From positions 248,001-312,000 of the forward strand of contig DASYGE010000012.1 in assembly GCA_036000105.1 (NCBI GenBank): a stretch of 64,000 nt of DNA, given 5' to 3'. A program made the position numbers and the translations under genes. Source of the stretch: DASUBN01 sp036000105 (GTDB lineage Bacteria > Pseudomonadota > Gammaproteobacteria > Natronospirales > REEB76). Below are positions 33,713 through 42,060 of this stretch, piece by piece. Each line of letters begins with the position of its first letter. The stretch's first letter is position 1. The notes beneath the pieces were generated by a model. It searched no databases. It was given only the letters and a program-made list of their open reading frames with translations, and was not told the DNA's origin.

Positions 33713-35782
33713 TCAGCCGTGACCGGCGCTGAGTTCGTCGGCCAGGGCGTGCATGGCGTAGACCTTGCGCAGGGCATACAGCAGCGCCGGCATATCCAGC
33801 GCCACGGCGCGGTTATCGCGTGCGTCGTACCAGAAATCGCCGCCCAGGGAGTGGATGTTGCCGTCGAACACCAGGCCCACGAGCTTGCCGTCCCGGTCTA
33901 TCACAGGGCTGCCGGAGTTGCCGCCGGCGATGTCGTTGGTGGTGACGAAATCGAAGGGCGTCTTGGCATCGAGTTGCGGCTCGGCGGCCAGCCAGCTCGG
34001 CGGCAACAGATAGGGCGCACTGCCGGTGGCACGGGCATAGAGCCCGGCGAAATCCGTGAACGCCGGTACCGGCTGGCCCTGCTCATCCCAGCCGCGCACC
34101 TGGCCATAGGAGAGCCGCAGGGTGAAGGTGGCGTCGGGATAGATGCCGGTGCCGTCCCGGGCGAAACGCGCGCGGGCGATGAGTTCGCCCTGCATATCGA
34201 TCTCCGCCTGCACGTCCTCTTCATAGGTCTTGCGCACGGCGCGCGCGTCCTTGTCCACCAGCCGCGCCAGCTTCAGCATGGGATCATCGGACATGTCCAT
34301 GAAACCGCTGTCCTCCCACAGCCGCCGCCGGTAAGCCGGTGAATCCAGGCGAGTACCTTCCACCGCGGCGCGCGCCACCTGCGCTGGCGAGGACTTGCCC
34401 AGCAGCTGCTGGACCAGGGGATCGTCTGCGCCCAGGGCCGCGCGCAGCTTGGTGAGGGACCAGGTGAGCATCAGCTCCTCGTAGTCCACCGACACCGGCA
34501 CGCTGGAGAACAGCGCCTGTTGGATCTGAGGCAGGTTGGAATCGCGGAACTCCGCCAGGCGGCGGCCGTTGCTCTTGTCCATCTCCTGCTCGCCGCGCAC
34601 CAGGGTACGGGCGTAATCGAAGAGCCGCGACTCGAAACCCCAGCCCTCCTCCAGCATGCGGTAGCGCGTGGCGATGGTGCGGTATTTCTGTTCGGCGGTG
34701 TTGATCGCGCTCCAGGGGTCGCCGTATTCCGCACGGCGCGCCGGGTCGTTCAACACCCAGTCGCGCAGCGCCGCTTCGTCCGCCGTCTTGTGTTCGAATT
34801 CCGTCTGGTCGCCCAGGGCCTCGAGCCGTCCCTGATCCTCCTTGATGAGGTTCTCCACGCTCGCCAAGTTGGCATAGGCCATACGCTGCTGCTGGGGGCC
34901 CTCGGTGGCGAACTGCTCCAGGATGCCGCGCAGCTCCGAGTAATAGATGAGCGAGGGCACGAGATCATCGTCACGCAGGGACTTGAGCTCAGTCACGGTC
35001 TGGTTGCGTTCCGTGGTGCCGGGATTGCCGGCGGTGAACACCAGTTCGCCGTCGTCCGGTGCACGCGTAGCCAGACTCAGGTATTCGGTGTGCACCGGCT
35101 TGTCGCGCTCGTAGGCGCGCAGCAGGGCCACATCCAGGCTGTACCGCGGGAAATTGAAGTTGTCGGGATCACCGCCGAAGTTGGCGATGGCGTTCTCCGG
35201 GGTGAACACCAAGCGCACGTCCTGGTAACGGCGGTACTTATAGAGTGCGTAACGTCCGCCGTGGTAGAGGTCCACCACCTGGCAGCTCCAGATCGTCGGC
35301 TCACCGTCGTTGCAACCGTCCTCCAGCCTGCCGCTGACGCTGCGCAGGGCGCTGTTATAACGTTCGCCTTCCAGACCCTTGACGCTGCCCTGCACCTCCG
35401 CGGTCACATCCTGGGTGCTCTCCAGCTGATCCACCTCCATATCGGGGCAGCGGATCTCCTGCTCGCCGGTCTGGGCGTAGAAACCATCCCGGATATAGTC
35501 TGCCTTGGGGCTGGAGATCTGCGCGATGCAGCCATCCACGCAATGCCGGTTGGTGAGCATGAGCCCGTCCACCGAGACGAAAGCGCCGGAGCAGCCGTCG
35601 GAGATACGCACCGCGGCGAGCTGCACATGCTGCAACCAATCCTGGGAGGGCGTGAAGCCGTATTGGCTCTGCATCTCCTTCATGGGCAGGTTGTCGAAGG
35701 TCCACATGCCCTCCTCGGCCTGCGACGGCAGTGCGCCGAGGCAGAGGACGACCAGCAAACCCGCCAGCAAAAATCTCTTCAT
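33713..35782 (-). CDS. S46 family dipeptidyl-peptidase (DPP7/DPP11-like)
   Basis: 689 residues from ATG 35782, behind GGGGTGGG; a GTG two codons earlier is the alternative. Signal peptide FLLAGLLVVLCLGALPSQA. Family S46 signature: EEGMWTFDNLP at the mature N-terminus, catalytic His in LMLTNRHC, Asp in NFGGDPDNFNFPR, and Ser in AGGNSGSPVIDRDG near residue 625. S46 enzymes release dipeptides from the N-terminus of oligopeptides in the periplasm. Two cysteine-rich loops (NRHCVDGCIAQ, GCNDGEPTIWSCQ) probably form disulphides. Confidence 0.94.
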   Translation of the reverse strand: MKRFLLAGLLVVLCLGALPSQAEEGMWTFDNLPMKEMQSQYGFTPSQDWLQHVQLAAVRISDGCSGAFVSVDGLMLTNRHCVDGCIAQISSPKADYIRDGFYAQTGEQEIRCPDMEVDQLESTQDVTAEVQGSVKGLEGERYNSALRSVSGRLEDGCNDGEPTIWSCQVVDLYHGGRYALYKYRRYQDVRLVFTPENAIANFGGDPDNFNFPRYSLDVALLRAYERDKPVHTEYLSLATRAPDDGELVFTAGNPGTTERNQTVTELKSLRDDDLVPSLIYYSELRGILEQFATEGPQQQRMAYANLASVENLIKEDQGRLEALGDQTEFEHKTADEAALRDWVLNDPARRAEYGDPWSAINTAEQKYRTIATRYRMLEEGWGFESRLFDYARTLVRGEQEMDKSNGRRLAEFRDSNLPQIQQALFSSVPVSVDYEELMLTWSLTKLRAALGADDPLVQQLLGKSSPAQVARAAVEGTRLDSPAYRRRLWEDSGFMDMSDDPMLKLARLVDKDARAVRKTYEEDVQAEIDMQGELIARARFARDGTGIYPDATFTLRLSYGQVRGWDEQGQPVPAFTDFAGLYARATGSAPYLLPPSWLAAEPQLDAKTPFDFVTTNDIAGGNSGSPVIDRDGKLVGLVFDGNIHSLGGDFWYDARDNRAVALDMPALLYALRKVYAMHALADELSAGHG

Positions 35783-35898
35783 GCCCACCCCGATGCCCTA
35801 GATGACCCAATCCCGAAATCCTGCGGCCGCACGCTGACTAATATAGATGTATCGATGGAGCCCGGCTCGCCGCTTCCGGACGTCCGCCCACAAGACGG

Positions 35899-36648
35899 TT
35901 ACAGAGCTGATTCGATGTCTTTGCGAAGAGTCTTGTCTTCCGGCTCCAGCCTGGGCGAATAGCGCTTGATGATCTTGCCATCCTTGCCCACCAGGAACTT
36001 CTCGAAGTTCCACTGGATATCGGTGCCGCCGGTCTCGTTGCGCAGCCAGCTGTACAAGGGATGGGCTCCGGCGCCGTTCACCTCTATCTTGGAGCTGAGC
36101 GGGAAACTCACATCGTAGTTCAGGCTGCAGAACTTCTGGATCTCCGCTTCGCTGCCCGGCTCCTGGGCGCCGAACTGGTTGCAGGGCAGACCCAGCACCA
36201 CGAGACCTTTGTCCTTGTATTCGCGGAAAAGTTTCTCGAGACCGGCGTATTGGGGCGTCAGGCCGCAGGCGCTGGCCACGTTGACGAGCAGCACCGGCTT
36301 GCCTTGGTAGTCCTTGAGCGCCTTGTCTTTGCCGTCTATGGTCTTGACGGAGAAATCGTGGAGACTCGCCATGCTCGTACTCCTGGCTGCAGGCTGCGGA
36401 CCGCCGCCTTGCTTGTGGAAACGATACGCGTCCCAACCCAAGGCTGCCAGCACCGCGAACACCGCAAGCTGCCAGGGCCAATGGATCTGGGGGAATAACA
36501 TCAAGGCGAAACCCATGAGTCCTGCGGCGCCGGCGAACCCTAGGAGCCGCCAGTGCGGACGGAACACGTCCACGAGCGCGAGCACCGCCGCCAGCATCCA
36601 CCAGTCGAGGAAATCCAGGGACTCCAGGAAATAGACCAGGGGATTCAC
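35899..36648 (-). CDS. glutathione peroxidase with in-frame N-terminal NfeD-like membrane region
   Basis: The frame is 249 codons. Codons 1-92 encode four hydrophobic segments (WWMLAAVLALVDVF, LLGFAGAAGLMGFALMLFP, WQLAVFAVLAALGWDA) resembling a truncated NfeD-like protein. Codons 93-249 are a complete 157-residue glutathione peroxidase: ASLHDFSVKTIDGKDKALKDY, NVASACGLTPQYAGLEKL with Cys36 (counted from Met93), LGLPCNQFGAQEPG and WNFEKFLVGKDG. An ATG at 36372 has AGGAGT 7 nt upstream, so a soluble peroxidase can be made alone. Whether the longer membrane-anchored form is also made is open. Reduces hydroperoxides with thiols. Confidence 0.8.
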   Translation of the reverse strand: MNPLVYFLESLDFLDWWMLAAVLALVDVFRPHWRLLGFAGAAGLMGFALMLFPQIHWPWQLAVFAVLAALGWDAYRFHKQGGGPQPAARSTSMASLHDFSVKTIDGKDKALKDYQGKPVLLVNVASACGLTPQYAGLEKLFREYKDKGLVVLGLPCNQFGAQEPGSEAEIQKFCSLNYDVSFPLSSKIEVNGAGAHPLYSWLRNETGGTDIQWNFEKFLVGKDGKIIKRYSPRLEPEDKTLRKDIESAL

Positions 36649-36657
36649 GGGCAGGAT

Positions 36658-38553
36658 CTACGCGGTCTTGCGCGCAGCGGCAGTTGGACGTTTCTTGAGG
36701 TACACGAGCAACAGGGAGATGGCCGCGGGCGTGACACCGGGGATGCGGGCTGCCTGCCCCAGTGTCTCGGGACATACCTCACGGAGCTTCTGCCGCACTT
36801 CGTTGGAGAGGCCTGAGACGGCGGCGAAGTCGAAGTCTTCCGGCAGTCGCGTCTCTTCCTGGCGACGCGCGCGTTCCACTTCCCCCTGCTGGCGGGTGAT
36901 GTAGCCCGCATAGCGGGTCTGGATCTCCACCTGCTCTGCCACCTCCGGCGCCACACCTGTATCGCCCACGACGGTGAGAGCGATCAGGCTCGCGTGGCTG
37001 GTCCCGGGGCGGCGCAGGAGTTCCAGCGCATGGGTCTCCCGGGCGAGGGGCCCGCCGAAGATGTCCAGCGCCTCGGTCTCAGTCACATCCTGCGGTCGCA
37101 CGAGGATCCCCTTGAGACGCGAGGTCTCCCGCTCTATAGCGTCACGCTTACCCGAATACCGCGCCCAACGGGTGTCTTCCACCAGACCGAGTCCGCGGCC
37201 GGGCTCCGTGAGACGCAGATCCGCATTGTCTTCCCGCAGCATCAAGCGGTGTTCGGCGCGGCTGGTGAACATGCGATAGGGCTCAGGCGCACCGCGGGTG
37301 ATGAGGTCATCCACCAACACACCCATATAAGCGGTAGCGCGGCCCGGCCACCAAGGGGCCTTCTCCTGCACCTGCAAGCCGGCGTTGATGCCGGCCAGCA
37401 GACCCTGGGCAGCGGCCTCTTCGTAACCCGTGGTGCCGTTGATCTGACCGGCGAAATACAACCCGCCAATGTGCTTGGTCTCGAGGCTGTACTTCAGATC
37501 CCGCGGATCGAAATAATCGTATTCGATGGCGTAACCAGGGCGGATGATGTGGGCCTGCTCGAAGCCCCTGATGGAGCGCACCAGTTCATACTGCACATCG
37601 AAAGGCAGGCTGGTGGAGATGCCGTTGGGATACACCTCGTGGGTATCCAGGCCTTCCGGCTCGATGAAGATCTGGTGGGAAGTCTTCCCGGCGAAACGTA
37701 TGACCTTGTCTTCAACCGAGGGGCAGTAACGCGGCCCGACCCCTTCGATGACACCGGTGTACATGGGCGAACGGTCGAGACCGGAACGGATGATCGCGTG
37801 GGTGCGTTCGTTGGTATGGGTGATGTGGCACGCGATCTGCCGCGGATGTTCCTCGCGGGAGCCCATGAAGGAGAACGCCGGCGTGGGCTCGTCGCCCCAC
37901 TGCTCCACGAGACCCGTGTAGTCGATGCTGCGGCCGTCGATGCGCGGCGGCGTGCCGGTCTTCAAGCGCCCTATCCTGAGCGGGAGTTCCCTGAGACGCT
38001 CCGCCAGCTTGTTGGCGGGCGGATCCCCGGCGCGGCCGCCCGCATGGTTCTCGAGACCCACGTGGATGCGTCCGGCGAGGAAGGTGCCCACGGTCAGCAC
38101 CACCGCAGGCGCCCGGAAGGTGAGGCCCATGGCGGTGATCACGCCCATCACGCGCCCGCCCGTCAATTCGAGGTCGTCCACCGCCGACTGGAACAGCGTG
38201 AGGTTCGGCTGGTTCTCCAGCATGCCGCGTATCGCTTTCCTATATAGGACGCGATCCGCCTGGGCCCGGGTGGCACGCACCGCGGGGCCCTTGCTGGCGT
38301 TGAGAATGCGGAACTGGATACCGGCGCGATCCGCGGCCCGGGCCATGGCGCCGCCGAGAGCGTCTATCTCTTTCACCAGATGGCTCTTGCCGATGCCGCC
38401 GATGGCGGGATTGCAGCTCATCTGGCCCAGGGTCTCGATGCTGTGAGTGAGCAGGAGCGTGCGCACGCCCATGCGCGCGGCGGCGAGTGCCGCCTCGGTG
38501 CCGGCATGGCCGCCACCTACCACGATCACATCGAATGTCTTGGGGAAATCCAT
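36658..38553 (-). CDS. mnmG: tRNA uridine 5-carboxymethylaminomethyl synthesis enzyme, FAD subunit
   Basis: 631 residues. Works with MnmE to make cmnm5U34 in tRNA. FAD site FDVIVVGGGHAGTEAALAAARMG; HIGGLYFAGQINGTTGYEEAAAQGL; MFTSRAEHRLMLREDNADLRL; C-terminal helical domain for MnmE and tRNA contacts (SGLSNEVRQKL, ARIPGVTPAAISLLLVYLKK). Length is typical. In many gammaproteobacteria mnmG is followed by rsmG-parAB; here the next gene on the strand is the peroxidase, and parAB is absent from the window. Nearby mnmE is in the same orientation 3.5 kb away. Confidence 0.97.
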   Translation of the reverse strand: MDFPKTFDVIVVGGGHAGTEAALAAARMGVRTLLLTHSIETLGQMSCNPAIGGIGKSHLVKEIDALGGAMARAADRAGIQFRILNASKGPAVRATRAQADRVLYRKAIRGMLENQPNLTLFQSAVDDLELTGGRVMGVITAMGLTFRAPAVVLTVGTFLAGRIHVGLENHAGGRAGDPPANKLAERLRELPLRIGRLKTGTPPRIDGRSIDYTGLVEQWGDEPTPAFSFMGSREEHPRQIACHITHTNERTHAIIRSGLDRSPMYTGVIEGVGPRYCPSVEDKVIRFAGKTSHQIFIEPEGLDTHEVYPNGISTSLPFDVQYELVRSIRGFEQAHIIRPGYAIEYDYFDPRDLKYSLETKHIGGLYFAGQINGTTGYEEAAAQGLLAGINAGLQVQEKAPWWPGRATAYMGVLVDDLITRGAPEPYRMFTSRAEHRLMLREDNADLRLTEPGRGLGLVEDTRWARYSGKRDAIERETSRLKGILVRPQDVTETEALDIFGGPLARETHALELLRRPGTSHASLIALTVVGDTGVAPEVAEQVEIQTRYAGYITRQQGEVERARRQEETRLPEDFDFAAVSGLSNEVRQKLREVCPETLGQAARIPGVTPAAISLLLVYLKKRPTAAARKTA

Positions 38554-38608
38554 AACTGGGCTGGGTCCGGAAAAGGCTGGGTATTTTATGCCCAGGCAGC
38601 CTAGGGAG

Positions 38609-38995
38609 CTACTTCGCCCCCGCGTCCGCTTGCATCATGCCGAAGGTATTGCCTTCCGTGTCCTTGCAGTAGGCGAGCCAGCCAATGCCAGCCACCGCCA
38701 TACGCTGCACCGCCAGTTGCCCCCCGCTGGTGGTGACCTTCATGAGATAGACCTCCAGGTCCGCGACCGCGATGGTACAGACATAGGCCGTGATGCCGAC
38801 GCCTTCAAAATGCACGTCGCGACGCAGCAGGCCCCCATCTATGCCCGGCTGGCTGGACTCACCGGTCTTCACCACCCAGTAGTCGGTGATGGAGTTCCGA
38901 AAGGCGGTGAACTCCCAGCCGAACACTGAGTGGTAGAAGCGGATGGCCCGCTCCGGCTCGTCGGCGTGGATCTCGAAATGGATGACGCGTGGCAT
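38609..38995 (-). CDS. VOC-family protein
   Basis: 128 residues, one glyoxalase-like module pair: RVIHFEIHADEPERAIRFYHSVFGWEF and AYVCTIAVADLEVYLMKVTTSGGQL, ending YCKDTEGNTFGMMQ. His7 and Glu113 are plausible metal ligands. This is the common small VOC protein annotated as glyoxalase/bleomycin resistance; no substrate can be given. It lies upstream of mnmG on the same strand with a 55 nt gap. Confidence 0.85.
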   Translation of the reverse strand: MPRVIHFEIHADEPERAIRFYHSVFGWEFTAFRNSITDYWVVKTGESSQPGIDGGLLRRDVHFEGVGITAYVCTIAVADLEVYLMKVTTSGGQLAVQRMAVAGIGWLAYCKDTEGNTFGMMQADAGAK

Positions 38996-39064
38996 GCTGC
39001 CCTCCCCCGAACACCGCGGAACTCGCCGCAGCCCGGAATCCTTTCAATCCAAATAAGACTTCTA

Positions 39065-39117
39065 AGCTTTACAAAATGCGCTATTAGCTTTACAAAAAGT
39101 CTAGCATAAATTACACT
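39065..39117 (+). promoter_or_regulatory. promoter with direct repeats upstream of the HTH gene
   Basis: AGCTTTACAAAA occurs at 39065-39076 and again at 39086-39097, 21 bp (two helical turns) apart. The second TTTACA (39089-39094) has a TACACT -10 (39112-39117) at 17 bp. The direct repeats may be operators for the HTH regulator encoded 47 bp downstream; the surrounding 120 bp are markedly AT-rich. Confidence 0.55.
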
Positions 39118-39163
39118 CTATGCACATATCATCCACAGGCCTCCTCCTGGAACGGCGCTATCG

Positions 39164-39373
39164 GTGAAGAACCGCATCCATGTGCTGCGCGCTGAACGGC
39201 GCTGGACCCAGGCGGAACTGGCGGAGCGCCTCAAGGTCTCGCGTCAGACCATCAATGCCCTGGAGACGGGGAAGTACGCTCCTGGCCTGCCCCTGGCCTT
39301 CCGCATCGCCCGCTTGTTCGACAAGCCCGTGGAAGAGATCTTCCTGAACGAAGAGCTTGGGGGGGGGGCTTGA
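39164..39373 (+). CDS. small XRE-type helix-turn-helix regulator
   Basis: 69 residues from GTG 39164. The HTH is RIHVLRAERRWTQAELAERL followed by KVSRQTINALETGKYAPGLP, with IARLFDKPVEEIFL behind it, the pattern of YozG-like XRE regulators that usually sit beside membrane proteins and repress their own operon. The last codons contain an uninterrupted run of ten G (39359-39368), so slippage could change the C-terminus. The following diguanylate cyclase is 140 nt away. Confidence 0.88.
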   Translation: MKNRIHVLRAERRWTQAELAERLKVSRQTINALETGKYAPGLPLAFRIARLFDKPVEEIFLNEELGGGA

Positions 39374-39513
39374 GAAGCGAGACGGGAACACACCGGGATT
39401 ATGCAAAATCGCCCGCCGGACGGTGGTATTCCTGCGACGGGCTGCATAGGCCTGGTGTGAGCCCTGTGGCAACCTGAGCGGCTGGGGCATGGGCCCCGCA
39501 GCACGGATCCACC

Positions 39514-40653
39514 ATGACTTGGCAATTCTTCCCGGATGACGCCAAACAGGCGCTACGGATCAGACGCTTCCTCATGGCGGCCCTGTCCTACGTCATCTGG
39601 TTGAGCATCAGCTTCTATTGCTACTGGCTGGGCCTCATCGACATCTCGGTCCAGGGCCTGGTGCTTACCGTGTCCATGGCCCTGCTCGGTAATGTGCTGT
39701 TCTTCGTCCTGTTGCGCAGCGGCCTCAACCGCTATTGGCCGGACCCTAGCCTCACCCTGCCGCAGATGCTGGTGGCTACTTTCTGGGTGATGCTGCTCAT
39801 GGCTCTCGCGCCCAAGGTACGCGGCATCCTGCTCCTGCTCTACGCGGTGGTGTTCCTGTTCGGGGTGTTCCGCCTGAGGCGCCGCGAGTATCTCTGGCTC
39901 ACCTCGATTGTGCTCGTGGGTTACGGCTTCGTGGTACTGCGCGACTTCTACCGCAACACCGCCGCGGAGACGCTGCCGCTGGAACTGCTGCAATACGTGG
40001 TGCTGACCGCGACGCTGGTCTGGCTCGCGTTCTTCGGCAGCTACGTGGGGGGCCTGCGCGAGATCGTCTCGCGACGCAACGCGGAACTCGCGGCCGCGCT
40101 CAGGCAGAACCGCGAACTCGCCATCCATGACGACCTCACCGGCACCTACAACCGCCGGCACATCATTCAGGTGCTGGAACAGGAGCAGCTGCGGGCCAAG
40201 CGCACCGGCCGCAGCTTCTGCATCTGTCTCATGGATCTCGACCGCTTCAAGGAGATCAACGACCGCTTCGGCCACCTGGCGGGGGACGACGTGCTGAAAC
40301 AGTTCGCCGAGCGGGTCACCAGCGAGATCCGCGTGCTGGACCGGGTGGGCCGCGACGGCCTGCCACAGGAAGGCGAGGCCGGCACCTTCGGGCGCTACGG
40401 CGGCGAGGAGTTCCTGCTGGTGATGCCCGAGACCGACATGCAAGGCGCCTTGATCTGCGCCGAGCGCATACGCCGCCGGGTGGCGGATACCGAGTTCCGC
40501 ACCGATGGCGGCAGCCTGCAGATGACCGTGTCCTCCGGCGTCACCGCCTACCGCACCGACGAGGACATGCGCAGCATGCTGACGCGGGCCGACCAGGGGC
40601 TATACCGGGCGAAAGAGAAAGGCCGCAACCGCATCGAAGCGAACTCGGCCTGA
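39514..40653 (+). CDS. membrane-bound diguanylate cyclase
   Basis: 379 residues. Six membrane helices in residues 1-185, then a GGDEF domain with DDLTGTYNRRHIIQVLEQEQ and the active-site loop GRYGGEEFLLVMPETD (GGEEF, catalytic). A 10-residue insertion lies before the loop (RDGLPQEGEAGTF), and no canonical RxxD inhibitory site is at the usual spacing. Predicted to make c-di-GMP in response to a signal sensed by the membrane part, possibly via the 7TM-like module. Its downstream neighbour is a convergent permease. Confidence 0.9.
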   Translation: MTWQFFPDDAKQALRIRRFLMAALSYVIWLSISFYCYWLGLIDISVQGLVLTVSMALLGNVLFFVLLRSGLNRYWPDPSLTLPQMLVATFWVMLLMALAPKVRGILLLLYAVVFLFGVFRLRRREYLWLTSIVLVGYGFVVLRDFYRNTAAETLPLELLQYVVLTATLVWLAFFGSYVGGLREIVSRRNAELAAALRQNRELAIHDDLTGTYNRRHIIQVLEQEQLRAKRTGRSFCICLMDLDRFKEINDRFGHLAGDDVLKQFAERVTSEIRVLDRVGRDGLPQEGEAGTFGRYGGEEFLLVMPETDMQGALICAERIRRRVADTEFRTDGGSLQMTVSSGVTAYRTDEDMRSMLTRADQGLYRAKEKGRNRIEANSA

Positions 40654-40658
40654 ACCCC

Positions 40659-42053
40659 TCACGCCAGGCGGCTGTGACTTAAGCCATAGGCGAAGTAGAG
40701 CAGTACACCCAGGCCTATCCAGGCCAGGAAACCGACATCGGTCGATACCGGCAGGCCGTAGATGAGCCAGCCGCAGAAACCCATGCCCACGACAGGGAGG
40801 ATGGGCACCCACGGCACCCGGAAACTGCGCTTCAGTTCCGGCCGATTGCGGCGCAGCAGGATGACGGCGCCGCAGATGACGAAGAACGCACTCAGTACGC
40901 CCACGTTCGCCAGCTGGGCCACGGTGGTGAGCGGGAAGAGGCCCGCGGAGACGGCCGTCACCACCCCGAGGATCAAGGTCGCCCGATAGGGCGTGCGGAA
41001 ACGCGGGTGCACGCCGGCGAACCATCCCGGTATCAAGCCGTCCCGCGCCAGGGCGAAACCGATGCGCGCCCCCGCCAGCATGTTGGCGAACAGCACGCTG
41101 GTGATGCCCATGATAGCGGCGATGGAGACCGTCACCATCACCCAGCGCAGGCCGATGGCGGAGAAGGCGTTGGCCACCGGCGCCGGGTTGTTGAGGCTCG
41201 CCGAAGGCACCATGCCCGTGAGCACCAGAGACATGGCCAGATAGAGCAGCATGGCGATAGCGAAAGACAGGACCACGGCCCAGGGCAGGTCGCGCTGGGG
41301 ATCTTTTGCCTCCTCTGCCGCGGTGGTGAGGGTGTCGTAACCGAACACCGCGAAGAACACCACCGCTGCGCCGGAAAGCACGCCCGAGAACCCGAAGGGC
41401 ATGAAGGGATGCCAGTGCTCCGGCTTGATATAGAAGACGCCGACGATGATCACCAGCAGGATGCCGGCGATCTTCACCGCCACGATGGCGGTGTTGAAGC
41501 GAGCACCCCACTCGGTACGCACCGTCAGCAGGAACGCTATAGCGAGGGCGGCGAGCGCCGCGATCACATCGAACACATGGCCCGAGCCGCTGCCGGCGGC
41601 ACCTTGGGCCCAAGCTGGCAAGCTGATCCCCGCAGCGCCCAACAAGGCCTGCACGTAACCGGACCAGCCGGCGGCTACCACCGCCACGATGAGGGCGTAG
41701 CAGAGCAGGAGATCCCAGCCCAGTAGCCAGGCAGCGAATTCTCCCAGCACTGCGTAGCCATAGGTGTAGGCGCTGCCGGTGACGGGGATCATCCCGGAGA
41801 ATTCGGCGTAACACAGGGCCGCCGCGGCGCTGGCGATGCCTGCCATGATGAAGGCCAGGGTCACGGCAGGTCCGGCTTGGGTGGCGGCCACCACACCGGT
41901 GAGCACGAAGATGCCCACGCCGATGATGCCGCCGAGACCGATGGCCGTGAGTTGCCAGAGGCCCAGCACCCGGCGGAACTGCCGGCTCTCCCCCGCCTCC
42001 TGCTGCAGCTGTTCGACGGATTTGCGTCTGGACAGCAGCGTCAGGATGCTCAT
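40659..42053 (-). CDS. APC-superfamily amino acid permease (cationic amino acid transporter-like)
   Basis: 464 residues, 12 or more membrane helices. Starts with RKSVEQLQQEAGESRQFRRVLG and the APC motif TAIGLGGIIGVGIFVLTGVVAATQAGPA, then LCYAEFSGMIPVTGSAYTYGYAVLGE. FFAVFGYDTLTTAAEEAKDPQRDLPWAV marks the central consensus. Resembles YfnA/CAT-type transporters. It precedes mnmE's 3' end by 7 nt on the same strand, so it is probably cotranscribed after mnmE. Confidence 0.9.
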   Translation of the reverse strand: MSILTLLSRRKSVEQLQQEAGESRQFRRVLGLWQLTAIGLGGIIGVGIFVLTGVVAATQAGPAVTLAFIMAGIASAAAALCYAEFSGMIPVTGSAYTYGYAVLGEFAAWLLGWDLLLCYALIVAVVAAGWSGYVQALLGAAGISLPAWAQGAAGSGSGHVFDVIAALAALAIAFLLTVRTEWGARFNTAIVAVKIAGILLVIIVGVFYIKPEHWHPFMPFGFSGVLSGAAVVFFAVFGYDTLTTAAEEAKDPQRDLPWAVVLSFAIAMLLYLAMSLVLTGMVPSASLNNPAPVANAFSAIGLRWVMVTVSIAAIMGITSVLFANMLAGARIGFALARDGLIPGWFAGVHPRFRTPYRATLILGVVTAVSAGLFPLTTVAQLANVGVLSAFFVICGAVILLRRNRPELKRSFRVPWVPILPVVGMGFCGWLIYGLPVSTDVGFLAWIGLGVLLYFAYGLSHSRLA

Positions 42054-42060
42054 GGGTACC

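Noticed and set aside
34520..35962. 480-codon plus-strand open frame
   Set aside because: Antisense to the S46 peptidase gene, which has a clear family signature; no recognisable domain in the antisense frame.
36994..38247. 417-codon plus-strand open frame
   Set aside because: Antisense to mnmG.
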